DNA of 64,000 nt from an uncultured Acidobacteriota bacterium. Lineage in GTDB: Bacteria; Acidobacteriota; Blastocatellia; Pyrinomonadales; Pyrinomonadaceae. The notes under the pieces are model-generated. The model saw nothing but the letters and a program-made list of their open reading frames with translations. It searched no databases and was not told the DNA's origin. Positions 51,747-60,759 of this stretch are shown here, one piece after another; the first letter of the stretch is position 1; every line of letters starts with the position of its first letter. The stretch is taken from positions 62,001 through 126,000 of the forward strand of contig CALMYB010000010.1 of assembly GCA_937873515.1 (NCBI GenBank), read 5' to 3'. A program made the position numbers and the translations under genes.

Positions 51747-54312
51747 GAGCAAGAATCTCTTGGTGCTGCGTCTTAGGGCAGCAGGCCAGTTGATGATGGC
51801 TGGCTTGCTGCTTTGCCTTGTGTTCTTTTTACCAGCCTCAGGTCAACCAAAGGCTCGGTCGAATACGATCGATCGCGCTCGGCTGGAATTGGATGATGGC
51901 AACTACGCGAAGGCTATCGAACTAGCCCAAACAGTTGCTAATAATCAAGATCCAATGCAGCAAGTGTCGGCACTTGACACAATTTTGGTTGCACAAATCG
52001 CCCAGCAAAAATACGTCGAAGCAACGAAGACCCTTGAAGACTATTCAAAGATCGTCTCTTCCAGTTCAGATCCTCGTCTAAAAGCGCGGGTTAGTTTGCG
52101 AGCATCGGATCTGTATCGATCACAACGGAAGTTTTCAGAGGCACTCCTACAAGCAAAGGATGCATTGAAGACCGCTTCAAATGACCGAGAAATCATTGCA
52201 GGATACTATCTCAGTCTCGGAAGAATTCTATTTACATCCGGATATGATCTCTCGGCGATCATTTGGTTGGAGAAGGCAGAGAATCTATTCGAACTTAGCC
52301 CAGTGAGTTCGGGACAGATAGATACGTACCGTTTTTTGAGTCTGGCATGGTCATCAAAGCTAAATTACGTGGCGGCTTTGAAATACTCTGAAAAATTGAT
52401 GTCCGCCGCCGCTGGCTCTCGCTTTAAGCATCGCTATCGTCAATCCATTTTTGAAAGTGCGACGCTATTGGCGTCGATTGGTCAGGGGCGAAAAGCAATG
52501 GCCATGCGGGAAAAAGGATTGAATCTATCGCTTGAAAGTAGAAATACGTACCAAGCACGAAATTTTCTGGCGTCATTACTGCTGAACTCATTATACGACG
52601 GCGAACTATCAAAGGCGTCTAGCTATCTCGACCGGCTGAAGTCACTCGACACAGATGGTGAGTTTTCGTTTGAAACTACACTTGGCAAGGCGATCATTTC
52701 TGGGCTAACAGGGCAACACGAAATGTCGGACAAGGCTTTCAGCGAGTTAGAAGAAAGGACTAACAACTCTCCATTCATATTGCCGTCATGGAAAAAAACC
52801 ATCGCCGAGAAGAATAAAGAATGGGCACGGGTCATACACCACAATCATACGCTTTTGAATCTCGCCATGGCTCGGAAGTTCCGCGACGATCTACCCGGAA
52901 TATACCTTTCTCTCGCATTCGCTTACTTTCACCTCGGTCAAACTGTAAGAACGCTTGAGTTCCTGGACAAAACCATATCGCTCGTAGAAACGATTCGGAG
53001 TACCGACAACAATAACTTCTCGCTTGGACTGTTGGAAATTTATCATAGAGCGTACCGTTTGATGGCCCAGACGAAACTCGAACGTCCTCGCGAATCTTTC
53101 GAACTAGCAGATTATCTGAAAGCTAGACTGCTACAAGACCGAATTAATAATTCGTTAGCGAGGGCTACATCGGTCATTACACCCAATATGCGCCTAAGAC
53201 TCGAAATGCTGACCTCAGATTTAACAGGTTTGCCAGGAGAGGATTCCGAAATCGGTAGACTGGAAACTTTGTTCACGGCCCACATTCCAGAAACGGTTAT
53301 ACAAAAGCCGGACTTTTCGGTATTGGATAAGATCCCAGAACTTGAAAACAAGGCCATTATTTCCTATCTCTTCACAGCGGACGAACGACTTGTCGCATTC
53401 GTATGGGAGAAAGGTAAGCCCATTAGGTCCGTGTCCCTCCCAGAATTCGATCGTGATATCGCTGCAGAGGTAAAGCAGACCGAACAGAAGATCAAAAATC
53501 GAATCTTCTTTAAACGTGACGGCAAGGAGTTGTTTAACAGACTGTTGAGGCCGCTCAACATTTCCGCACCCCATCTAATTATCGTCCCAGACAAGCAGCT
53601 GTGGAAGATCCCCTTCCACGCATTAAGCCCGGATGGAGTGAAATACCTAATTGAGAGCAAACTTGTCAGCTACGCCCCGTCGGTTTCGATTCTTATTGAG
53701 CAGTTGATGACCCCGAAAGCGTCTCGCCGAAGCCTTCATGCACTCGCGAATGCCACCTACAAAGAACGGACTCTTCGATACGTGAACGATGAAGCAACAA
53801 GTGTATCCAGAATGTTCAATTCCGAGCCTGTATTAAATTCCACGATCACAGATTTTAGGCGGCTTGCGGACAAGTCCGACATATTACACTTCTCAATGCA
53901 TGCACAGATTGATGGTGACCAACCTCTGGATTCATTCTTGGGCTTTAGATCTGTTGGCCAGGACAACGGGCGGTTGACGGTTGAGGACATATTGGACTCG
54001 AGACTCAAAAAAGGTAGTCTTGTCTTTCTTGCCTCGTGCGATACAAACAACGTCCTGAGCGGCGAAGGTCTCGTTAGCTTAGCGTGGGGAATGATAGGAG
54101 CCGGCGCCACTACAGTAATCTCTACTCAGTGGGAGGCGAACGATAAATCCACACAAAAGTTCAGCGAGCTTTTCTACCGAGAGCTCCTCAAAGGTTCATC
54201 TACGGCAGCGTCACTTCAATCAGCGGCAATCGAATTGATTAACGACAAGTCATCAGGATTCCACGAGCCGTATTTCTGGGGCGGGTTCACCCTACTTGGA
54301 GATTTTAGGTGA
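51724..54312 (+). CDS. TPR-CHAT caspase-like protease
   Basis: 862 aa. An N-terminal membrane helix or signal (QLMMAGLLLCLVFFLPASGQ, about 22-41), tetratricopeptide-like helical repeats (about 45-500), and a C-terminal CHAT domain with the caspase-type dyad His726 (HFSMHAQ) and Cys772 (LASCDTN), then GEGLVSLAWG and the end PYFWGGFTLLG, all standard. CHAT proteases cut target proteins when activated. Start at 51724 is used as it gives the hydrophobic N-terminus; it overlaps the small peptide gene. The module with ECF sigma, anti-sigma and peptidase recalls sigma-regulating CHAT systems. Confidence 0.87.
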   Translation: MAIVDRGKSKNLLVLRLRAAGQLMMAGLLLCLVFFLPASGQPKARSNTIDRARLELDDGNYAKAIELAQTVANNQDPMQQVSALDTILVAQIAQQKYVEATKTLEDYSKIVSSSSDPRLKARVSLRASDLYRSQRKFSEALLQAKDALKTASNDREIIAGYYLSLGRILFTSGYDLSAIIWLEKAENLFELSPVSSGQIDTYRFLSLAWSSKLNYVAALKYSEKLMSAAAGSRFKHRYRQSIFESATLLASIGQGRKAMAMREKGLNLSLESRNTYQARNFLASLLLNSLYDGELSKASSYLDRLKSLDTDGEFSFETTLGKAIISGLTGQHEMSDKAFSELEERTNNSPFILPSWKKTIAEKNKEWARVIHHNHTLLNLAMARKFRDDLPGIYLSLAFAYFHLGQTVRTLEFLDKTISLVETIRSTDNNNFSLGLLEIYHRAYRLMAQTKLERPRESFELADYLKARLLQDRINNSLARATSVITPNMRLRLEMLTSDLTGLPGEDSEIGRLETLFTAHIPETVIQKPDFSVLDKIPELENKAIISYLFTADERLVAFVWEKGKPIRSVSLPEFDRDIAAEVKQTEQKIKNRIFFKRDGKELFNRLLRPLNISAPHLIIVPDKQLWKIPFHALSPDGVKYLIESKLVSYAPSVSILIEQLMTPKASRRSLHALANATYKERTLRYVNDEATSVSRMFNSEPVLNSTITDFRRLADKSDILHFSMHAQIDGDQPLDSFLGFRSVGQDNGRLTVEDILDSRLKKGSLVFLASCDTNNVLSGEGLVSLAWGMIGAGATTVISTQWEANDKSTQKFSELFYRELLKGSSTAASLQSAAIELINDKSSGFHEPYFWGGFTLLGDFR

Positions 54313-54334
54313 CGGATTCATAACAGTATTACTG

Positions 54335-54357
54335 TGCACTGGTTTTCACCGAGTGCA
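54335..54357 (+). terminator. Hairpin after the CHAT gene
   Basis: TGCACTGGT-tttc-ACCgAGTGCA forms a 9-bp stem with one bulge, 22 bp after the CHAT stop. No T-tract follows, so this is a weak terminator or an RNA-end stabiliser. Confidence 0.4.
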
Positions 54358-54903
54358 AGACCTGTGAACTATTCCCCGGATCCTTAAACAGCTCCCATGC
54401 TGATAGAGTTAACGCTCTTGAGTCGTCCTTGTCAGGTCAAAACCTAAAACACAGCTAAGGTTCGATCAAAGAAACATCGCCATTCGGGTTAAGCCGAGTC
54501 CTAACTCTGTCTGATTCCATCACCTGTTTCCCCTCTGAGAAGTAGACTCCTTTTTTTCTTTAGAATGTGTGGAGACAGTCATTGTCCTAAAATCCACGCT
54601 AATTTCTTCCGCATCAATAATCGTTTGGTTAAACGTCAACCGTGCATTTTGATACCTATTTTCTTCTATTTACTTGCAATATTTGTCAACAACTTTTTTG
54701 ACGGCGTTAAACGCGCCGTCTAATATCAAAAACAAAATGATATTTATTCTTCTATGCTCGGGATATCTTCCTACGACCAACAAACCATTCCGTTACGCTC
54801 ACAAGCCCGATCGTAAATGATAGCCCTTTATTGAAATTGAAATTTTCTACCCAAGGAAGACCCAGCAAGTACAGTTTTGAACTGTGCGATAAGGATGCGA
54901 AAA

Positions 54904-55053
54904 ATGCTAGATTCGGCACCAGCTCAGATGGTAGAAAGTTTTCTCAGGTCCACAGTAAATGACCCTATCATCCGAGTAACAGTTAAGGGGCGTGCCGATA
55001 TTCCGCTGGTCACTGGTCGCTTATCGCGAGCCAGCCGTAAGCGACGTGGATAA
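54904..55053 (+). CDS. Possible small protein of 49 aa
   Basis: ATG-to-TAA frame preceded by AAGGA 9 nt upstream. The product begins MLDSAPAQMVESFL and ends with a basic tail (RLSRASRKRRG). No family is recognised. It lies 105 bp before the HEPN gene on the same strand. Coding is uncertain; RBS and balanced composition are the only support. Confidence 0.3.
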   Translation: MLDSAPAQMVESFLRSTVNDPIIRVTVKGRADIPLVTGRLSRASRKRRG

Positions 55054-55158
55054 AACATCATCCGTTCACAAAAGCCGGGGATGCTCACCTGAAATACAAA
55101 AAAGCCAATGACACGTATTGATCGTTCTGACAAAATAATAGTGTAGAAAAGAACAAAT

Positions 55159-56184
55159 ATGAAGTCAGATAACGAGAGTACCCAATCGACGGGAGACGAT
55201 AAATGGGGCGAACGCATTGTCGAACGCCTTTTCCCCAATCTTAGGATTTTTGCTCCTAAGTTTCTGAAGCTTGTAAATGACTTCGATCCAGCGACGCCCC
55301 AAACTTCGCTCGCTAAGCTAGATCGGATTCTCAGTGGAATGACTCCTTCTACTCCGGCCTCGCAACGGTTCATTCTGCGATTTATCAAGGCCGCTACGCG
55401 CGTGCCTCGGTTTCGGCAAAATATCCTCGACCAGCTCGACGAAGTCATAACGATGACGAAGACAGAGGCCAAAAAAGACTCGCGTTATTCCCTTCTTCTG
55501 AAACTCATGCACGATGCGGATAAAAAAACCGTCCTCGCCGGAGGGGTCGTAACTTTCCGACACGCAGATCCGAGCCAATGGTTTGCTGTCCAAATGAACT
55601 CGAAATCGAAGATAGATCGTGCAAAGTCCGCTGTTGGAGAGCTCCGAGCGAATGCGGCAAAGGACGCCTTCCGCGACACCGTGGAATATTTGTACACGCC
55701 TTATATCAAGACGCTTGTTTATCTTTCGCTTCTCCGGGAAGGCCGGGACGAGGAAAGCCTGAAAAAGGTGGAGGGTATGCGGTTTGGCAATGCGATAAAA
55801 TATCTCAGTGCTAAACTCTCGGATTACCTAAAACTGTTCGACGATAGAGCGGGCTGGATGCGCAACTGCGCTACGCACGACTACGTGCCATTTGACCTGC
55901 CGACGGACTCCTCAATATTTCGCGACAGAGAAAAAAATCCGATCCCGATTAGTACTGACGATCTACTGGCCTTAACAGAGGATATGTACCAGCTCGCCGG
56001 GGAAACGGTGGCAAGAGTTGGTCAGCTTTACATGTTCCGGGAAGTTTTTCGCAACATGGGTCTTCGCGACATATTGCTCGACCACATTCCTGTCATTGCT
56101 TTCGAGAAAGATCCGCAAAAGGCGCAAGGCTTGGAAGAAAAAATGCGAAAAGACTTGGAGGCGAAGTTTAAGACGGGTCACTAA
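55159..56184 (+). CDS. HEPN-type protein with RNxxxH motif
   Basis: 341 aa, helical and charged. Residues 235-240 read RNCATH, the RX4-6H signature of HEPN ribonuclease domains, and the surrounding FDDRAGWM...HDY and the helix after it (STDDLLALTEDMYQLAGE) fit the fourth helix of the fold. HEPN RNases are common abortive-infection toxins. There is no adjacent MNT antitoxin. The N-terminal 200 residues are not recognised. It is followed by the Qat operon after a 384-bp gap with its own promoter, so it may be independent or an extra Qat component. Confidence 0.65.
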   Translation: MKSDNESTQSTGDDKWGERIVERLFPNLRIFAPKFLKLVNDFDPATPQTSLAKLDRILSGMTPSTPASQRFILRFIKAATRVPRFRQNILDQLDEVITMTKTEAKKDSRYSLLLKLMHDADKKTVLAGGVVTFRHADPSQWFAVQMNSKSKIDRAKSAVGELRANAAKDAFRDTVEYLYTPYIKTLVYLSLLREGRDEESLKKVEGMRFGNAIKYLSAKLSDYLKLFDDRAGWMRNCATHDYVPFDLPTDSSIFRDREKNPIPISTDDLLALTEDMYQLAGETVARVGQLYMFREVFRNMGLRDILLDHIPVIAFEKDPQKAQGLEEKMRKDLEAKFKTGH

Positions 56185-56568
56185 GACAGTCGGCGATTCT
56201 TAGAATTGCCATTAACGCATGAGGATTTTAAGAAAGATGTCCCAGTTCCAAAACATCTCAGACTTGGGTTTCGCGCTCCGTCATTTATAGATTCGTGTTC
56301 CTTGGCACGACGCGGGTGGAAGGAAGTGGTGTTTCCAACTCGAATATGAATGCGGGAACGAAGCTCCACCGGATCGCGGAACGAATGATGGTACTGAGGT
56401 TTCTTTCGAGTCGGCTTCATCATTCGTATCAGGCTATCAATCGGCGTTTCCTTCTTGGACGTAACATTCCTCCTGTAGTCCGAGACCATAATTATTTGGA
56501 CTGTATTAGAAATCGAGTTATATCTTGGATAAGGTTAATATTAAAATCATTTCTTTTGGAGCAACTTC
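56185..56568. other. Intergenic region before qatA
   Basis: 384 bp. The frame after the HEPN stop stays open for about 50 codons (for example VPVPKHLRLGFRAPSF near 56240-56285), perhaps a relic. The end holds a strong promoter (56496-56524). No other gene is seen. Confidence 0.4.
56496..56524 (+). promoter_or_regulatory. Sigma-70-type promoter of the Qat operon
   Basis: TTGGAC (56496-56501) and TATATC (56519-56524) with an ideal 17-bp spacer, 45 bp before the qatA ATG, which has TTTTGGAG 6-7 nt upstream. Confidence 0.6.
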
Positions 56569-58542
56569 ATGTGGTCGGATAACGAGACAGAGATCGATCT
56601 ATTAGGATTTGACTATTTAGCGGACGCAGTTGTTTCTGTGGTTCAGCGGGATGATCTTTTGCCCGCGACAATCGGTGTTTATGGCGATTGGGGTGGCGGT
56701 AAGTCGAGCCTACTGCGAATCGTCAAAAATAAGCTAGAGACGGATCCCGATGTCGTGGTCCTGTCGTTCAACGGTTGGCTCTTTGAGGATTACGAGAACG
56801 CGAAAACTGCGCTAATGGGATCGATCCTTGAGGAACTACAGGATAACCACAAATTAATTCCCGAAGTAAAGGATAAAGTTAAGGGCCTATTAAAACGAGT
56901 CAATGGATTGAAACTTGCGACCGGCATTGGAAAGGTCGCGGTCGGATTATCCACGGGCATGCTTCCAATGGTCGCTTCTGGAGGGTGGGATTTCCTGTCT
57001 ATTTTTGCTTCTTTAAAAGAGAATGCCAAGGGCGTCGATGTCGCTGAACTGAAAGGGATTATTGATGAAAAGAAGAAGGAGGAGGAGGACGAAGAAGCAA
57101 AACGCCGAAAGCAAATTCGCGAATTCCGAAAGGATTTTCAAAAGCTTCTGCAGGAGTCAAACATTAAGAGGCTTGTCGTAATCATTGATGATCTCGATCG
57201 TTGCCTCCCGGACACAATCATAGATACGCTTGAGGCGATTAAACTCTTCCTCTTTGTCCCAAGCACGGCTTTCATTCTTGGGGCCGACGAGTCCCTTGTG
57301 AAGTACGCGGTTCGAAAACGCTTTCCTGAGCTTCCCGGCGAGCGTGCAGAAGTAGGGCGCGACTACCTTGAAAAGCTCGTTCAATTCCCACTTAGAGTGC
57401 CGCCGCTCGGTCAGGCGGCAATGGAAACTTATGTCGGGTTGTTGTTCGTCGACCTCGAGGCAGATCTAAACGCAGAGCAGAAAAAAGAAAGTCGTGATCG
57501 AGCCCTGGTTGCAGACGCCGATAACCTTTCCTCCGTTAACTTCAATCTCCAGGTTGCCGAGGAAATCTACGGCGAAAATCTTTCGGAGGAACTGAAAGAA
57601 CGACTCGGTTTGACGCGACGCATAGCCCCATTGTTGGCCACGGGACTAAAAGGTAATCCCCGCCAATGCAAACGGTTTCTCAACACTCTGCTCCTTCGGC
57701 TTTCAATGGCGAAGTCACGGAACGTCACTCTCGAACAACGATATCTTGCGAAATTGATGCTCCTTGAATACTTCCGTCCGGAGTCGTTCAGAAGACTGTC
57801 GGAGTTACAGTCTGAACAAAGTGGTCGACCTGTTGAATTAGGGGCCATGGAAGCAATCGCGAGGGGCAGCGCGTCCCTCCTTGAGCCGGCGGAAGAGGTG
57901 TTGAAAACACGTGCGAGAGAACCCAACAAGAAGGGAGAAAAATCAGAAGCTCAAGCTCAGGTTGAGAAGAAACTTGACGGCGAGTTCCAGCTCTGGCTCG
58001 ACCAACCGTGGACAGGTAATTGGCTCAAATTGGATCCGCCATTAAAGGACGTCGACTTACGACCGTATTTCTACTTCTCGCGCGACGTTCTGGTGTCCGC
58101 AATGGGTGCAGAAGTCAGCCGAATGACTCCTCCCGCTCAAGATGTAGTTGCAAAACTTCTTAACGAAAGTGAGGCAGTTAGAGCCACCGGTCTGACAAAG
58201 CTCGAAGGTCTAAGTGACGGGGACATCTCTGCAATTTTTGAAAGCTTCATTAACCGCGCCCAGCAAGAACAAGAAATTGGAAAGGCTAACGCAGCTTTTC
58301 AGCGGTTGATCGAGATCGCCGGGAAACGCAAAGAAATGCGCGGCGAGCTGATCATCTTCCTCAACCGGACCCCGGACAGCGAGATTGCTCCCGTCGTTCC
58401 GATCCAGCTGGAACAGCTATACAACGACGAGGAATGGGACGTAGCTCTCTTAGAACTCTTTCAAAAATGGGAAAAGTGTACAAATAAGGGCCTTGCGGGA
58501 ATAGTGTCCAAGCGCCTTCAAATTCATGCGGCGAAGAAATAG
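56569..58542 (+). CDS. qatA: QatA, KAP-family P-loop ATPase
   Basis: 657 aa. KAP NTPase: Walker A GDWGGGKSSL (about 43-52), Walker B VVIIDDLDRC (about 203-212), and a KAP-type helical end. A moderately hydrophobic segment (about 118-150) could associate with membrane. QatA is the ATPase of the anti-phage QatABCD system found by Gao et al. in 2020. First gene of a four-gene operon with overlapping or nearly touching ends, the exact qatABCD order. Confidence 0.9.
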   Translation: MWSDNETEIDLLGFDYLADAVVSVVQRDDLLPATIGVYGDWGGGKSSLLRIVKNKLETDPDVVVLSFNGWLFEDYENAKTALMGSILEELQDNHKLIPEVKDKVKGLLKRVNGLKLATGIGKVAVGLSTGMLPMVASGGWDFLSIFASLKENAKGVDVAELKGIIDEKKKEEEDEEAKRRKQIREFRKDFQKLLQESNIKRLVVIIDDLDRCLPDTIIDTLEAIKLFLFVPSTAFILGADESLVKYAVRKRFPELPGERAEVGRDYLEKLVQFPLRVPPLGQAAMETYVGLLFVDLEADLNAEQKKESRDRALVADADNLSSVNFNLQVAEEIYGENLSEELKERLGLTRRIAPLLATGLKGNPRQCKRFLNTLLLRLSMAKSRNVTLEQRYLAKLMLLEYFRPESFRRLSELQSEQSGRPVELGAMEAIARGSASLLEPAEEVLKTRAREPNKKGEKSEAQAQVEKKLDGEFQLWLDQPWTGNWLKLDPPLKDVDLRPYFYFSRDVLVSAMGAEVSRMTPPAQDVVAKLLNESEAVRATGLTKLEGLSDGDISAIFESFINRAQQEQEIGKANAAFQRLIEIAGKRKEMRGELIIFLNRTPDSEIAPVVPIQLEQLYNDEEWDVALLELFQKWEKCTNKGLAGIVSKRLQIHAAKK

Positions 58543-58544
58543 CT

Positions 58545-59444
58545 ATGGGAACCTCCAAACCCAATGATGGTCCCTCGGACCGAACCCCACTATTGCCCGA
58601 CTGGGCACAAAACCCGGACGATAGGCCCCCGGCACCCGTTCCGCTGGCACCTGTCCTCCCAGATCCACTTCCCGATGACCCTCGCGAACCGAGGGAGCCG
58701 GACGATCCGCCGCCCGATCTTGTCCCACGGCCTGAGCGGCCGGATCCCGTGCCCCCTCCGCCTGCGGGGCGGGCCTGGCAGAACGCGAAGTCAGATATTT
58801 CTCGTTACGGGAAGTCGGGTTCGCGTAATGACCTCGCGAGATCTGGACGGTCATATGTCAGGGCTCGCGGAGGTGCCGCGGCCGCAACTCGAGCATCTTC
58901 GGCCGGTCGTTCGTCGGCCGCAAGAACAATTGGGTTCATTTCGACAATCAGCAGCGCCGGCCTAGCCGCGGCGTTAGATAGTATAGGGCTGCGAGACGTC
59001 CTCGGACGTTCGGTGGAATCCGTGCTATCGGCGATTGTGAATAAACTTGCCCCTACTGGTAAGGGCAAAGACGAAAGTGCAGCGAGAAAAGCAGTCGACA
59101 CAACTCTTGTTTCGCTATTTGAACAGTATGGAGTTCTGGATGGGGGACTGGAGCGGCTCGAGGCCTTGGATGCAGCCGCTATCGAGCGGGCATTTCACGA
59201 TCTTGTCGCTGAGTATAATTTCCAGCGCTGGATGATGGAACTGAGCAAGAGAATCGAAGAGAACGCCGTAAGCTCGGCTGAGGCTTATCGATTGGAACAG
59301 TTCGCGAGAGAGTGTATTTATGAGATCACTGTCCTAGATTTCCGCGGTCATAACGTCTTGAACACTGATTGGACTGCTCACGAGAATCAACAGCTTATAG
59401 ACGGAATCTATGAGCAGGCTTATGTTTTTCTGGAGAATTTATGA
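58545..59444 (+). CDS. qatB: QatB, Pro-rich Qat component
   Basis: 299 aa. The first 70 residues are strongly Pro/Asp/Arg-rich (for example PPAPVPLAPVLPDPLPDD), then an Ala/Ser/Gly/Arg-rich linker and a helical C-terminal half (about 125-299) with ESAARKAVDTTLVSLFEQYG. This layout is typical of QatB, whose role is not known in detail. It starts 2 bp after qatA and overlaps qatC by 4 bp. The GC-rich 5' end is out of line with the AT-richer neighbours. Confidence 0.82.
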   Translation: MGTSKPNDGPSDRTPLLPDWAQNPDDRPPAPVPLAPVLPDPLPDDPREPREPDDPPPDLVPRPERPDPVPPPPAGRAWQNAKSDISRYGKSGSRNDLARSGRSYVRARGGAAAATRASSAGRSSAARTIGFISTISSAGLAAALDSIGLRDVLGRSVESVLSAIVNKLAPTGKGKDESAARKAVDTTLVSLFEQYGVLDGGLERLEALDAAAIERAFHDLVAEYNFQRWMMELSKRIEENAVSSAEAYRLEQFARECIYEITVLDFRGHNVLNTDWTAHENQQLIDGIYEQAYVFLENL

Positions 59445-60757
59445 CGAACTGGAATGTTGTTTGTCGAATCGGCGACGATGACGATTACGCTGCCCCGTCT
59501 CCACACCTGATCATTCCGTTCGATCAGGACGGCCGATCAACAGTAGCGGCCAATCGGGTGTTCCACACGCTCACTGGGAATAACCTCTATCCGTCGAGGA
59601 TCGTAAACGATCTCCTCATGCTTGCGTTGGCTGTATATACGGCTGATCTGAGAATTTCGCGCGCGTTCGGGATGGATCGATGGTCCCGTGAAATCACGGT
59701 GCATTCACCTGTTTATAACCCGGATCTCTGGCGAGGAGTCGAACCGCATCTTGCAGAGACGCTCAGCTTCCTGTCGGGCGACAACTGGCACTTTGAGTTT
59801 AGAGAGCGTCCTGAGACCGTGGGCGAAGACCAGGCAGATCCACCTGAACGACAGATCGACAAAGTCGCACTGTTTTCGGGCGGTTTGGATTCGTTTGTGG
59901 GCGCGGTTGACCTGCTCGAAGGAACTGAGGACATCGTGGCTCTTGTTGGACAGTACGGAGCCGGCTCAACCCATCCGTCTCAAGAAGGAACACATGCGAT
60001 TTTGAACGAAGCATTTCCCGATCGGACGATACGCATGGGGTTTTGGGTGCAGCCTTCGAGCACGGAAGACCGGTCGGGCGAGGACACTATGCGGTCCCGG
60101 TCATTCCTTTTTTTAGCCTTGGGCACTGCCGTGGCTGCCTCAAGCGGTGACCACGTTCCTCTTTATGTCGCTGAGAATGGCCTCATTTCCCTTAACGTAC
60201 CGTTGACGCCGGCTCGGATGGGCAGTTTCAGTACGCGCACGACGCATCCGTTCTTTGTAGATTCATTCCGAAATCTTCTGCTCACCTTGGGAATTTCTAC
60301 TCCGCTAATACTACCTTATCGGTTTCTTACCAAGGGGGAGATGGTGCGGGACGCAAAGAATCCCGATGTGACGGGCAAAGGTTTACCTCTCACACTGTCT
60401 TGTTCACGCCCAGATGCAGGACGATTCGACAAGCGCCCCCCCGGCACTCACTGCGGATACTGTGTGCCGTGTATCATTAGATTGGCCTCTATGAAAGCAG
60501 CGGGCATCTCAACTAAAGACGCAGCGTTTTACGACATCGTGCGTGGAGGGACTGGTCCAAAGACAGCAAAAGGCCGAGATCGCAGGGCGTTTGAACTCGC
60601 GATAACTCGAACTAGATCCTTGTCCCGGCTCGGCCTGGTTGGCGAAGTGACAGCTACGGGTCCCCTTCCTGATGAAGACGTATCGGAACTTGCCGACGTC
60701 TACTTGCGCGGAATTGAAGAGGTAGCTGACTTCCTAAAAATCAAGCGGTCTAGGTAA
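59441..60757 (+). CDS. qatC: QatC, QueC-like ATP-pyrophosphatase
   Basis: 438 aa. PP-loop SGGLDS (146-151) of the N-type ATP pyrophosphatase superfamily and a Cys cluster HCGYCVPC (C338, C341, C344), as in QueC, the 7-cyano-7-deazaguanine synthase. In Qat it is thought to modify DNA or a protein with a deazaguanine-like group. The gene overlaps qatB by 4 bp. Confidence 0.9.
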   Translation: MTNWNVVCRIGDDDDYAAPSPHLIIPFDQDGRSTVAANRVFHTLTGNNLYPSRIVNDLLMLALAVYTADLRISRAFGMDRWSREITVHSPVYNPDLWRGVEPHLAETLSFLSGDNWHFEFRERPETVGEDQADPPERQIDKVALFSGGLDSFVGAVDLLEGTEDIVALVGQYGAGSTHPSQEGTHAILNEAFPDRTIRMGFWVQPSSTEDRSGEDTMRSRSFLFLALGTAVAASSGDHVPLYVAENGLISLNVPLTPARMGSFSTRTTHPFFVDSFRNLLLTLGISTPLILPYRFLTKGEMVRDAKNPDVTGKGLPLTLSCSRPDAGRFDKRPPGTHCGYCVPCIIRLASMKAAGISTKDAAFYDIVRGGTGPKTAKGRDRRAFELAITRTRSLSRLGLVGEVTATGPLPDEDVSELADVYLRGIEEVADFLKIKRSR

Positions 60758-60759
60758 CT

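Larger units (their letters stand above)
54313..55158. other. Long low-coding region between CHAT and HEPN genes
   Basis: 846 bp. It holds the hairpin above, an inverted repeat GACGGCG-ttaaacg-CGCCGTC (54700-54720), AT-rich sequence, and a possible 49-aa frame (54904-55053). The base composition (AT-rich stretches) differs from neighbours, suggesting a junction of separately acquired modules. Confidence 0.4.

Noticed and set aside
58545..58870. Frameshift in qatB because of the Pro-rich N-terminus
   Set aside because: Start is 2 bp after qatA and the frame leads without break into the conserved C-terminal half; low-complexity N-termini are usual in QatB.
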